Shown: positions 1-8,196, counted from the first letter of the stretch. The stretch: DNA of 13,324 nucleotides from CAWFFV01 sp963814985 (GCA_963814985.1 CAWFFV010000109.1:1-13324); one strand, 5' to 3'. Program-made: numbers and translations. The notes: generated by a model from the letters alone, not told the origin.

Positions 1-122
1 TCCCGGAAAAGTTCGGGATGACTCATTACAACATGTGTCATTTTTATTTTTCGAACCGCTTGAGAAGCGGGATTCTCGCACCGCCTACGGCGGCGCATAA
101 ACGAAGAAAAAGGAACGAATTT
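1..122. other. Leader region with three short hairpins
   Basis: This stretch precedes the broken oxidoreductase gene. Three short inverted repeats are visible. At 1-18 there is a 7-bp stem (one G-T pair) with a 4-base loop. At 56-70 CCGCTT and AAGCGG enclose GAG, and at 81-93 CCGCC and GGCGG enclose TAC. The last two sit side by side, like the small hairpins of the repeat family elsewhere in the window, but the sequence is not clearly a copy. A purine-rich ribosome site, AAAAAGGAA (about 107-115), precedes the ATG at 123. Confidence 0.4.
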
Positions 123-1385
123 ATGGAACATGCTATCATTGGCGGTGGAGCATTGGGACTGATGGCCGCATACCGACTTGTACAGGCAGGTCAGTCTGTG
201 ATAGTCTTTGAACAGGAGAAAACCGCTGGTGGTCTGGCAGCCGGTTTCCCCGTAGGCGACATCTGGCTGGAAAAGTTCTACCACCATCTCTTCCGTACCG
301 ATAAGACGGCAATCAAGGTTATTGAAGAAATGCTGGGCTGGGTGATCGTCTGGAGTGGCTACGTCCTCGTACCGTCAGTCTGATCGGAGGTGAAATTCAT
401 CGTCTTACTCGCCTCTCTCTCTGCTCCAATTCAAACCCTCGGGTATCGATGAGCGTCTACGTGTGGCAATGGTAGCAGCATTCCTCAAAGCCAATGGCCC
501 GGACCCCTGGAAGGCAAGACTGCTGAACCGTGGTTGCGGAGATGGATGGGCAAGCGACCTTACAGATGATTTTTGAGCCACTGTTTATCGCCAAATTTGG
601 GGCATTAGCGTGACCAGATTGCTCTACCGTGGTTCTGGGCGCGTTTTCACGATCGTACGACCTACGTTGGCTATATGCGTGGTGGCTTTCAGCAACTCTA
701 TGATCGTTTAGTAGAGCGAATTAGCCAGGCAGGGTGGAAAAGTTCTGCTTGGTACCCGAGTTGAGAAAGTGGAACCAGATCGATGGTGATCGCTGGGAGA
801 TCCAGACCAACAAGGGCGACCTGGACAGCTGATCGTGTCATCTCAACCATGGCGACCCGTTTGACCTGCCGTCTCATACCTGCACTTTCTGAGGAGTATA
901 GAGCCAGCTATGACTGGGGGCAAGCTTATGGTGCCCAATGTCTCATACTCTCGCTGAATCGTCAGCTAACTGATAGCTATTGGATCAACCCCTGTGATAG
1001 CGGCTATCCATTTACAGCTTGTTGAGCATACCAATTACCGACCCCCTTCGGACTATGGTGGTAGGCATCTTCTTATCTTGGCAACTATCGATCGATGGAT
1101 GATCCACTTTTCAGATGAACAAAGACGAGATCTTGCAAGAGTTTTTGCCACACCTCAAACGTATAATTCCGATTTTGAACAAGAGTGGATACAGGAAAGC
1201 TGGCTCTTCAGGCTCCCTTTGCGCAACCAATAGTCACCACAGACTATCGCAAGCATATCCCACCCCTACGCACTCCGCTTAAAGGTCTGTGGGTGGCAAA
1301 CATGTTCCAGGTATACCCCCATGACCGAGGACAGAACTATTCGTTCGAACTTGCAGATCGAATTGAACGCCAAGACGGTTCTTGA
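123..1385 (+). pseudogene. FAD/NAD(P)-dependent oxidoreductase, multiply frameshifted
   Basis: The first residues from ATG 123 read MEHAIIGGGALGLMAAYRL, a Rossmann FAD-binding loop (GGGALG) ending in an acidic residue (VFE). A GGLA motif follows, as in protoporphyrinogen oxidase/amine oxidase-type flavoproteins. The homologous protein then runs through all three frames: DRLEWLRPRTVSLIGGEIHRL after about 338, a piece with FEPLFIAKFG near 555-600, WFWARFHDRTTYVGYMRGGF near 625-690, STMATRLTCRLIPALSEEY near 840-900, a VEHTNYRPPSDYGGRHL piece after 1020, and a C-terminal piece with GLWVANMFQVYPHDRGQNYS near 1288-1345. Crossing points lie near 338, 415, 545, 605, 740, 780, 825, 1020, 1070, 1113, 1165 and 1210. 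The span equals about 421 codons, a normal size for this family. The codon text between the breaks is well preserved, so decay is recent or the indels are sequence errors. The substrate cannot be told. Confidence 0.85.
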
Positions 1386-1428
1386 GTAGCACAGGGGAGT
1401 ATCACATAAACCTTTTCCCTTCACCCTA
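1386..1428. other. Spacer after the broken oxidoreductase
   Basis: Short spacer between the last stop of the broken gene and the tRNA promoter. It has no open frame of note and no clear terminator hairpin. Confidence 0.4.
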
Positions 1429-1458
1429 TTGTCAAAACTCGCTAGCGTATGCTATACT
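1429..1458 (+). promoter_or_regulatory. Promoter for tRNA-Pro
   Basis: TTGTCA (1429-1434) is a 4/6 to 5/6 match to a -35 box. It lies 18 bases before TATACT (1453-1458), a 5/6 match to -10. A TG one base upstream of the -10 (TGCTATACT) makes an extended -10. Transcription would start near 1465, leaving about 100 bases of 5' leader to be trimmed before the tRNA at 1564. No other gene follows closely, so the tRNA is the likely target. Confidence 0.55.
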
Positions 1459-1563
1459 ACTTCTGAAGCAGGGAAGGTCTGGATAGCTTATCACTCAACG
1501 ACCAGACACAACACTCTTGGCTCACTGGATAGGGCCAGCAATTACTTGCGTGAATGTCAATAC

Positions 1564-1640
1564 CGGGGTGTAGCGCAGTCGGCTAGCGCGCAGCGTTCGG
1601 GACGCTGAGGTCGGAGGTTCAAGTCCTCTCACCCCGACCA
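1564..1640 (+). tRNA. tRNA-Pro (anticodon CGG)
   Basis: A complete cloverleaf can be drawn. The acceptor stem CGGGGTG (1564-1570) pairs perfectly with CACCCCG (1630-1636). The D arm is GCGC/GCGC. The anticodon stem CAGCG/CGCTG encloses the loop TTCGGGA, which places the anticodon CGG at 1598-1600, reading the proline codon CCG. The T stem GGAGG/CCTCT (one G-T pair) encloses TTCAAGT. The discriminator is A1637, and the 3' CCA (1638-1640) is encoded. A first base C paired to G72 with an A discriminator is usual for bacterial tRNA-Pro. Every stem is intact, in contrast to the indel-ridden genes on both sides. Confidence 0.95.
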
Positions 1641-2013
1641 GGATGGCACATACTCGCCTTTTATAGGGTCCAGACAATAAGTAGTGTCACATAATCAAGG
1701 TATCAAAGGAGTTACATAGATGCGGGCATATCAGTAATACATGCATACAGTGACAGCGGATGTTGCAATCTGATTGCCTGCCTTCCAGCGTTCATGTCTA
1801 TAGACACAATGGAGCGGGCGGAGAAGCATTCCGTGACCAAGTCTCACCTGGACGTGCAAACGACTTCAATCCCTATCCGTTCGGTCGTCGTCGCAGACGG
1901 CGGTAGAAGCAGAAAGGGATTGAGTCATTCCTCCCTCTTTCGCTCACCTCAAGCTTCTTCCTCGCTGTCTGCTTATGATTATCGGCTCTGACAGAGAGGA
2001 AGGGAAGCTATTC
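1641..2013. other. 373 bases without a convincing gene
   Basis: No protein-like open frame is present. The best frame (1794-1991) has low-complexity serine and arginine content and no recognisable domain. Two features stand out. A possible RNA hairpin lies at 1862-1926. The string AGGAGTTACAT (about 1707-1717) matches the 3' border of the dispersed hairpin repeats, but nothing else of the repeat is there. A purine-rich ribosome site, GGAAGGGAAGC (about 2000-2010), closes the region just before the broken HNH gene. Confidence 0.5.
1862..1926 (+). other. Possible structured RNA element
   Basis: GACTTCAATCCCT (1862-1874) pairs with AGGGATTGAGTC (1915-1926) as a 12-bp stem with one bulged T. A smaller inner stem is possible (GTCGTC with GACGGC, one G-T pair). 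There is no T tract, so it is not a classic terminator. It may be part of a small RNA or chance structure in non-coding DNA. Confidence 0.25.
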
Positions 2014-2562
2014 ATGCCGTTCTTGTATTGAACTCCTCACTCCAGCCTCTATCAGTCATTCCTGAGCGCCGTCTCATCGTGTTGCTTTCCAAGCAAAAAG
2101 TAACCTTTGTAGATGAGAGCGTGCGTCAGTTGATTGAAGAGAGTATTCAGGCTCGCCGCCTTGAGCTGGAACGTCCCGTCATTGTGCAGTTGCTCGCCAA
2201 TGTGCGCATACCGCGTATGGCTCTTCAGCCAACTCGCGCCAACATCTTGTTGCGCGATGAAGAAACATGCCAGTATTGCGGGAAGCGTAGTCGCGAATCT
2301 GACACTTGACCATGTCATTCCGCGTTCCCGCGGCGGACAGAGCACATGGGAAAATCTCGTAGCTTCTTGTAAAGCGCTGCAATGGGAAAAAGGGCAATCG
2401 CTTGCTCTAAAGAGGTCAATATGCGCTTGCTGCGCCAGCCTCGCCCGCTCACACAAGAATATGCCGGATTTTTCTTGCTGCGCTATCCCAAGCTGCGCGA
2501 AGCATACGAGGAGTTCATGATGAGCGCCCAGGGAGGTCAGATCCGCGGAATAAGCGCATAAA
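2014..2562 (+). pseudogene. HNH endonuclease, frameshifted
   Basis: Read across frames, this is an HNH nuclease of about 180 residues. It opens with VLNSSLQPLSVIPERRL and continues through RPVIVQLLANVRIP, a first zinc pair CQYCG, and the catalytic block LDHVIPRSRGG..TWENLV. A second pair (CKAC in the corrected frame) and N-GKKGN come next, followed by a C-terminal segment with RYPKLREAYEEF. Such proteins cleave or nick DNA using the His of the LDH motif and a metal ion. Four one-base indels break it: just after the ATG at 2014, near 2305 before the LDH block, near 2373 (an extra C inside CKACN) and near 2412. The best single frame lacks the catalytic block, so no active product is expected as written. 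The biological role of this family is not known with certainty. It ends about 27 bases before repeat copy A. Confidence 0.8.
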
Positions 2563-2588
2563 ATGACAACGGCAAGGGGAATGAATTT

Positions 2589-2724
2589 TCCTGATTCCTC
2601 GGCACCTTCGGCGCTTCGCAGGCCGTTTTGTAGCTGGTGTGGCGGGTTTGCGTCGCAAACCCGCCACACCAGCTACAAAATAAGAGCGAGCCACCGCAGG
2701 TGGCAAGGAAACCTGAGGAGTTAC
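2589..2724 (+). repeat. Dispersed hairpin repeat, copy A
   Basis: The left flank is CCTGATTCCTCGGCACC followed by TTCGGCGCTTCGCA. The central palindrome (2626-2680) has perfect 27-bp arms around a single T. The right flank carries a small hairpin, GCCACC-GCA-GGTGGC, and ends AACCTGAGGAGTTAC. The left mini-hairpin is damaged here (GGCACC against GGCGCT). The left and right outer ends are imperfect inverted repeats of each other. It lies between the broken HNH gene and the GH57 start, and an open frame through it runs into GH57. Confidence 0.85.
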
Positions 2725-2741
2725 TAAACAAAGGTGGTCGT

Positions 2742-4328
2742 ATGGTCGAAAAAATCATCCCCAACAACTGGATTGCAGAACCAAAGGCTGGACCAATATA
2801 CCTTTGCCTGCACGGACATTTTTATCAGCCGCCACGCGAAGACCCGTTTACGGATATCCTTCCTGTAGAAGCAGGGGCCACTCCCTTCACCAACTATAAT
2901 GAAAAGATTACAGCAGAGTGCTACCGACCAAATGCCGAACTAGGCAACTTTGATGCGATTAGTTACGATATGGGTCCAACACTTGCCACCTGGTTAGAAC
3001 AGGCCCATCCCGATGTCTATCAACAGATTATCCTCGCTGACCAGCGCCATATGCAGAATTATGGGGTTGGCAATGCCCTGGCTCAGGCATATAATCACAC
3101 TATCCTCCCCTTAGCAACAACACGTGATAAACGCACACAGATCACATGGGGCTTACAAGATTTCCGCCATCGCTATGGTCACGATGCACATGGGATGTGG
3201 CTTGCAGAGACAGCAGTAGATCTGGAGTGCCTGGATCTGTTAGCACAATATGGCATCACCTATACGGTGCTTGCTCCCTGGCAGGCTACTAGCACTATTG
3301 ATCCGACAGAACCATACATCGTTTCACTACCCGGCGGACGGAGCCTGACCGTTTTCTTTTATAATGGCCCACTCTCTGGTGGAATTTCCTTTGACGGAAA
3401 TACAACGTCTGATGCTAACCAGTTCGCCGCTTTCCACTTACCAGGGCATCTTGTCGAGAGCAAACGTACAGCGGGCGAACCACAGCTGATCCTGGTTGCG
3501 ACAGATGGTGAACTTTATGGACATCACAAGCCCTGGCGTGATAAGTTCCTGGCCTATCTGATACGGCACGGAGCTTCTAACTCTGGTTTTGAAATCTGTA
3601 CACTGGAACGCTATATGAACATCTCTCCTGCAAAGAAAGAAGTACAACTTCGCGTACCCAGTGCCTGGAGTTGTTCACACGGAATAGCACGTTGGGATAC
3701 AGGATGTGAATGTACAGAAGGGGACAGTACCTGGAAATACACACTACGTCAGGCGCTTGCTCACTTGAGTGAACGCGGCAACCAGCTATTCGAGCAATAT
3801 GCAGGGGAAACACTCAGCAATCCCTGGGCAGCACGTGATGACTACCTGCCCTTCCGCAATGGCTGGGAGACAAAGGAGAGTTTCTGGGCACGCCATGGTA
3901 AAGACTCTCATCAGCCCACTGATATACAGCTTGCCCAACGTACCTTCTTCTTACTCGAAGCCCAATACTACCAGCAATACAGTTTTACCAGTTGCGGATT
4001 CTTCTTTGAAGATCTGAACCGCATTGAGCCACGCAATAATATTGCCTTTGCACGTCGTGCTATCAGTCTCATCTGGCAGGCACTCGGCATTGATCTGCAA
4101 TCAGCGTTCCTCAAGGACCTCAAAGCTACCAGGAGTTGGCAGACACACCTGACGGGTGCAGATCTCTACAGACAATTGCCCAGTAGTAAAAGATGGCCTG
4201 TTACCACCGCTGCCAGCGAAGTAGCGTCTCCTCACCACCTGTGGTGGCTTGCTCTCGTTTTGTCGGCAGTGGTGGGCTTTGCATGCAAAGCCCACCACTG
4301 CCGACAAAACAGCTTGCGAAGCGCCTAA
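2742..4328 (+). CDS. Glycoside hydrolase family 57 protein (DUF3536-like C-terminus)
   Basis: A predicted cytoplasmic alpha-glucan-acting enzyme of the GH57 alpha-amylase/alpha-mannosidase group, 528 residues from ATG 2742. The GH57 signatures appear in order. HGHFYQP at 24-30 is motif 1. WLAETAVD around 154-161 holds Glu156, the expected nucleophile. TDGELYGHHKPW holds Asp255, the expected acid/base. After about residue 330 the sequence resembles DUF3536 (NPWAARDDY, TSCGFFFEDLNRIEP, GADLYRQL). The exact substrate cannot be deduced. ATG 2742 is chosen because AAAGGTGG lies just upstream, and the open frame above it is only repeat copy A. Residues 496-528 are encoded by repeat copy B, and relatives I recall are often longer, so the C-terminus may have been cut and replaced by the insertion. 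The GH57 core looks intact. It is transcribed toward the receiver gene. Confidence 0.85.
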   Translation: MVEKIIPNNWIAEPKAGPIYLCLHGHFYQPPREDPFTDILPVEAGATPFTNYNEKITAECYRPNAELGNFDAISYDMGPTLATWLEQAHPDVYQQIILADQRHMQNYGVGNALAQAYNHTILPLATTRDKRTQITWGLQDFRHRYGHDAHGMWLAETAVDLECLDLLAQYGITYTVLAPWQATSTIDPTEPYIVSLPGGRSLTVFFYNGPLSGGISFDGNTTSDANQFAAFHLPGHLVESKRTAGEPQLILVATDGELYGHHKPWRDKFLAYLIRHGASNSGFEICTLERYMNISPAKKEVQLRVPSAWSCSHGIARWDTGCECTEGDSTWKYTLRQALAHLSERGNQLFEQYAGETLSNPWAARDDYLPFRNGWETKESFWARHGKDSHQPTDIQLAQRTFFLLEAQYYQQYSFTSCGFFFEDLNRIEPRNNIAFARRAISLIWQALGIDLQSAFLKDLKATRSWQTHLTGADLYRQLPSSKRWPVTTAASEVASPHHLWWLALVLSAVVGFACKAHHCRQNSLRSA

Positions 4329-4349
4329 GGCGCTGAGAAGTCAGGAAAG
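4226..4349 (-). repeat. Dispersed hairpin repeat, copy B (inverted)
   Basis: This is the only copy in reverse orientation. Its palindrome (4257-4310) has two perfect 27-bp arms with no central base and the tip TTTGCA/TGCAAA. Read on the minus strand it has the left flank CTCAGCGCCTTAGGCGCTTC (loop TTA instead of TTC) and the right mini-hairpin CCACC-ACA-GGTGG. The 3' border AACCTGAGGAGTTAC is missing or diverged. It sits between the convergent GH57 and receiver genes and forms the end of the GH57 reading frame. Confidence 0.85.
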
Positions 4350-4357
4350 ATATACCT

Positions 4358-4735
4358 TTAAACAGGTTTACACTCTCCACTTCCCAAATATTTTTCAATG
4401 AGGGCAAGCAAGGTATCCAATTCGAATGGCTTGGCCAGGAAGTCATCAGCGCCAGCTTTGTTAGCAATGCGTTCCGTCTCGCTAAGAGCTGAGATGATAA
4501 TGATCGGAATATGAGAGGTGTTTTCCTGGTTTTTGAGTTTCTGACAAATCGTTCTCCCATCTATGCCAGCCAGCCAGAGATCCAGTATCAGTAGATCAGG
4601 GAACGGCTCCCGCAGGTGCAGAAGTGTTTCCCCATGTAGCATTGGAATAACCTCGTACCCTTCATCTTCTAGCACCTGTTGGAGCACGTCGCTAATTGCC
4701 ACATCATCATCAGCAACAACGATCTTTTTTCTCAA
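4358..4735 (-). CDS. Single-domain response regulator (receiver)
   Basis: A 125-residue protein consisting only of a CheY-type receiver domain. The acidic pocket is Asp9/Asp10, the phospho-acceptor is Asp52 (in LLILDLW), the switch residue is Ser82 (IIISA), and Lys102 is in AKPFE. All the key residues are present. There is no DNA-binding or enzyme output domain, so it must signal by protein contact or act in a phosphorelay. The start is TTG at 4735, supported by a strong ribosome site (AAAGGAG) seven bases upstream, and no better ATG exists. It begins 19 bases after the stop of the kinase reading frame and is surely co-transcribed with it. The natural donor is the upstream hybrid kinase, which is frameshifted in this sequence. 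Confidence 0.9.
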   Translation of the reverse strand: MRKKIVVADDDVAISDVLQQVLEDEGYEVIPMLHGETLLHLREPFPDLLILDLWLAGIDGRTICQKLKNQENTSHIPIIIISALSETERIANKAGADDFLAKPFELDTLLALIEKYLGSGECKPV

Positions 4736-5081
4736 TAGAGGCTCCTTTCTCCTTTTAAGATGCTCTGAGCAACGGCTTCAGCGGCAAAGATACGAAAAAG
4801 GTCGACCCTGCACCTTCTTGACTTTCTACCCACATCCGGCCACAGTGCTGCCGGACGATCTCGGATGAAACATATAACCCGAGTCCAAGGCCTGGATAGG
4901 TTTCGTGCACAGGATCTTTCACACGAAAGAAGCGTTCAAAGAGATGGGTCTGTTGGTTTGCCACAATACCAATGCCAAAATCCTGGACACTGAATGTGAC
5001 AGTTTCTGTATCGGCTGTGAGCCGCACAATGATAGTACTGGCCTCTGGAGAATATTTGATGGCATTGGTAAGTAAATTCAT

Positions 5082-5082
5082 G
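5082..5082 (-). other. Frameshift point in the kinase gene
   Basis: Reading the minus strand, the frame through CGGATCGGCCAGGTCCTT gives RIGQVL. Skipping the single base at 5082 then gives ATGAATTTACTTACC, MNLLT, the expected N box of the histidine kinase ATPase domain. No slippery heptamer or stop-codon context suggesting programmed frameshifting is seen. Confidence 0.85.
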
Positions 5083-5814
5083 AAGGACCTGGCCGATCCG
5101 CTCACGATCCGCAGAGAGTAATTCATGAACACTTCCCTCAATCTGAATATGGTGCCGGTCTGTGATTCGCTGCGCATCCTCAATAATGTCTCGCACCAGA
5201 TCATTGATGTCAAACTGCGTGATGTGTATTGGGAGTGCTCCTATTTGCTGTTTGGTGGCATCAAGCAACTCAGCCATCAGGTTAATGAGATGACTTAACT
5301 GGGTATCCATCTTTGCCACCACTGTTGCCGATGCAACATCGCCTGCTTTCTGAAATCGCTTCTGCAACATCTGAGTATAGAGCTTGATACTGGTAACAGG
5401 TGTCTTGAGTTCATGACTGGCAATACCCAGGAATATGTCTTTCTGCCGCTCCACTTCCCTGCGATCAGTGATATCTTCACATGTCAAGAGAATCAACGGC
5501 TCATCGCCCCTCGCTCTGGCGATACAGCGAGCATATACGAGGAGGATTTTGTCTCCTCTGGATTGAACACGATAGTTCATCTCAAAGTCCTGCAAGATAT
5601 GGTTCTGAGCAAGCACGTTCTCTAAAAGGAGATGCAACTGGGGGATGTTCCACTGCCCATTGCCAATCTCAAAGAGGTACTGCTGTTCTGTTGCTGCTGG
5701 CTCCATCTGGAAGAACTGATAGAATGCCTTGTTCGCCCGCTGGATCTGCAAGGTTGGACTCAGGATGAGCAGGGGATCGCGAACAGTTTCCACAATCGCA
5801 TTGTTAAGATCACG

Positions 5815-5982
5815 AGTAGTCTGCAATTCCTGGTTAGAGGATTGCAGTTCCTGGTTGAGAGTAAGCAGTTCTTCATTGGAGGCCTGGATTTCCTCTTTGG
5901 TGGTTGTCAATTCCTCATTGAGGCTTTGGAACTCCTCATTGCTTGAGAGGAGTTCCTCATTGGAGGCTTGCATTTCCTCATT
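5815..5982 (-). repeat. Eight 21-bp coding repeats (coiled-coil heptads)
   Basis: Inside the kinase gene, eight consecutive 7-residue units share the pattern N-E-E-x-x-x-x. They run NEEMQAS, NEELLSS, NEEFQSL, NEELTTT, KEEIQAS, NEELLTL, NQELQSS, NQELQTT. They form the helical coiled coil that links the CheR part to the PAS domain. This signature is common in CheB-CheR-kinase fusions and probably transmits signal between dimer partners. Confidence 0.85.
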
Positions 5983-8141
5983 GGCGGCTTCCAGCTGTTC
6001 AATCACGCCCAGTGTCTCTTCCCTACTGGCTGTCAGTTCCAGTTCGAGCTGCCTGATCCAATGGTCTTTGGTTTTCTCGGCCTCCAGATGCATCTCCTCC
6101 TCACTCAATGAAGAAGTTTGAGACAGAGATGGTACTGGCACAGGGATATCTTCAAACAGCACAAGAAAGTGCCGGTTTGAAGAGGATGTCTGTACGGGAA
6201 CGACTTCGATGGTAACCAGCCTTTCCTTGCCCTGGTCATATATTTGGATGCGTTCTTCTTTTACTGGAAGGCCCGTTTTTTTCGCCTGGGCAACCATTGT
6301 TCGCAGTGCAAATGCCAGACCGTCGTGGACCATTTTCAGCAATTGGAAGCTCGCTCTGCCAGTTGCAGGCTCCAGGTACGAGCTGGTGTGCCCACGGAAA
6401 TGCAAAATCTCCATGTTATCATTAATAACCACACTGGCAGGAACATAGCGGGCCAGCAGAAGGCGGTCAGCCTCTTTCTGGATGTTCCATCCACTGACAG
6501 CATTCCCTGGCATCCTATCTTTTGCCTTGTCAGGAACTCGTATGGCTTTTTCGGGTGGGCGTCCGGCAACATTGAACTGTGGCTTCATACTGGTCGCTTT
6601 TCTCACATAGAGTTTCTGCTTTCTATCAATACACTCGAAGAGATTGGGAACTGAATCAGCCGTTTCCGCTGCACCTAATAGCAGAAACCCCTGGGGGCGC
6701 AGAGCAAAACTAAAGGTCTGCAAGACCTTGTGCTGTACCTCAGATAGCAGAAACATGAGCAGATTCCGACAGCTCAGTAGATCAAGTTGAGTGAATGGGG
6801 GGTCCTGGCAGATATTCTGCTGGGCAAAAACACAGAATTCGCGGATGGATTGGTGAATCTGGTAGTTTCCACCTACCAGGTGAAAGAAGCGTTGGAGGCG
6901 CTCTGGTGAGACGTTCTCCATCGCTTCAGGAGGGTAGCTTCCTCTTCGGGCTTTCTCGATGGCTCCAAGATTGACATCTGTGCCAAAGATCCGAATGGGA
7001 GGGGTAAGAGCGTGCTCCATCAAAAATTCCTGCAAACAGATGGCAATCGAATACACTTCTTCTCCAGTAGCACACCCTGGCACCCAGATCCTGATGGCTT
7101 CCCCATGCACTTTTTTCTTCAGGATACTGGGAAAAACCACCTGAGTCAGTGTTTGAAAGACAAACGGATCCCGAAAAAATTCGGTCACGCCGATCAGTAG
7201 ATCCTGATACAACAACTCCACTTCATTTTCATTGTGTTTCAGATAAACCAGATACTCATCAAGGGAGTCAATGTGCTGCGTCGACATGCGATGTAAGAGA
7301 CGGCGCTCGATCATGGTCGGCTTGTATAAGGTAAAATCCACTCCGGTGCCCTGTTGCAATAGCTGAAAAATCTGTTGGAGCGGCGGCATCTCCGGTATAA
7401 CGATGACCTTAGTCGTGTCTTCCTGTTGTGTGAGTTGTGTGGATTGGATAATGGGATGCTGACTTATCCGTATGAGTTCCCCGACAATCCCCTGCGGTGA
7501 CCGGATAAAGTCAACACAACCCTTCGCAATCGCGCTACCTGGCATATCATAATAGCCTGCCGAGGCTTGATCCTGTACAAAAGTTACTCCTCCGTGTACC
7601 TTGATGTCCTGGAGTCCATGCGTTCCATCTGAACCAGCTCCTGAGAGGATGATGCCAATGGCCTGATCCTGCTGACTGATGGCGAGAGAATGCAAGAACG
7701 TATCAATAGATCTATACCGCCCTTGAGTTTCAGGCAAAGGCTGAAGTTTGAGAACGCCTCGTTCGATAGTCATTTGGGCATGGGGTGGCATGACATACAC
7801 ATGGTTCGGTTCGATGACGGTTCCGTCTCTGACCTCCTGAACAGGCATTGTAGTAGCTCGGGCCAGTAAATTGGGTAAGATGCTTTCGGACTCAGGGGCC
7901 AGGTGTTGCAGGATCACATAGCCCATGTTCAAATTATCGGGTAGCGAGTGCAGCAATGCGGTGAAAGCCTCCAGACCACCAGCAGAAGCGCCGATACCAA
8001 CAATGGGAAAGGATGGTGTGCCATTTTGCATGATACCCTGCTTTCTAAAAGAAAGAAGAAATATAAAGAGGTGTCCTCCTTGGAGAGAGTAAGCAAATCT
8101 CAACAATTATTATAATATTGATGTGCTTTGGGAGTCATCTC

Positions 8142-8196
8142 ATTTACAAGAGATAGTATACTGATAAAGTATACTATCTCTTGTAAATAATTGCAA
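8142..8196 (-). promoter_or_regulatory. Promoter of the kinase-receiver operon with overlapping palindrome
   Basis: On the minus strand TTGCAA (8196-8191, 4/6 match to -35) is followed after 17 bases by TATACT (8173-8168, 5/6 match to -10). The -10 box is inside a perfect inverted repeat with 21-bp arms at 8142-8162 and 8168-8188 and the 5-base centre GATAA. The palindrome covers the -10 and the likely start point, where a repressor site would act. A start near 8161 gives a 130-base leader before ATG 8031. A second -10-like TATAAT lies at 8114-8109. Confidence 0.5.

Larger units (their letters stand above)
4755..8031 (-). pseudogene. CheB-CheR-PAS-histidine kinase fusion, one frameshift
   Basis: A large signalling fusion starting at ATG 8031. 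Residues 1-185 are a CheB methylesterase domain with the triad Ser16 (GIGASAGG), His43 (LQHLAP) and Asp135 (SGAGSDGT). A CheR methyltransferase follows (about 220-470, SAM loop PGCATGEE near 318). Then come a linker, a heptad coiled coil (about 684-739), a PAS-like sensor, and HisKA with phospho-His873 (SHELKTP). An extra base at 5082 shifts the frame after residue 983, inside the ATPase N box. The correct text continues as NLLTNAIKYSPEA, DFGIGI and GLGLGLY to 4755, giving 1,091 residues if repaired. Unrepaired, the product ends at 4936 with a nonsense tail and no ATP-binding domain. An upstream TTG (8106) is open but has no ribosome site. A strong GGAGGA near 8075 lies between them without a usual start codon at the right distance. 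The single indel could be a sequence error. Confidence 0.85.

Noticed and set aside
1862..1926. Similarity of TTCAATCCCTAT and AGGGATTG to parts of some CRISPR repeats
   Set aside because: There is only one inverted pair, no direct repeats at regular spacing and no cas genes. Not an array.
1794..1991. Open frame of 65 codons between the tRNA and the HNH remnant
   Set aside because: Serine- and arginine-rich low-complexity text, no ribosome site close to the start and no family resemblance. Treated as non-coding.
2052..2669. 205-codon open frame on the minus strand over the HNH remnant and repeat copy A
   Set aside because: It is antisense to clear HNH protein text and continues into the repeat palindrome. 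The residue pattern is not protein-like.
5070..5095. Programmed frameshift in the kinase gene
   Set aside because: The site lacks a slippery heptamer, an internal stop in the shifting codon or an obvious stimulatory structure. A plain indel is more likely.
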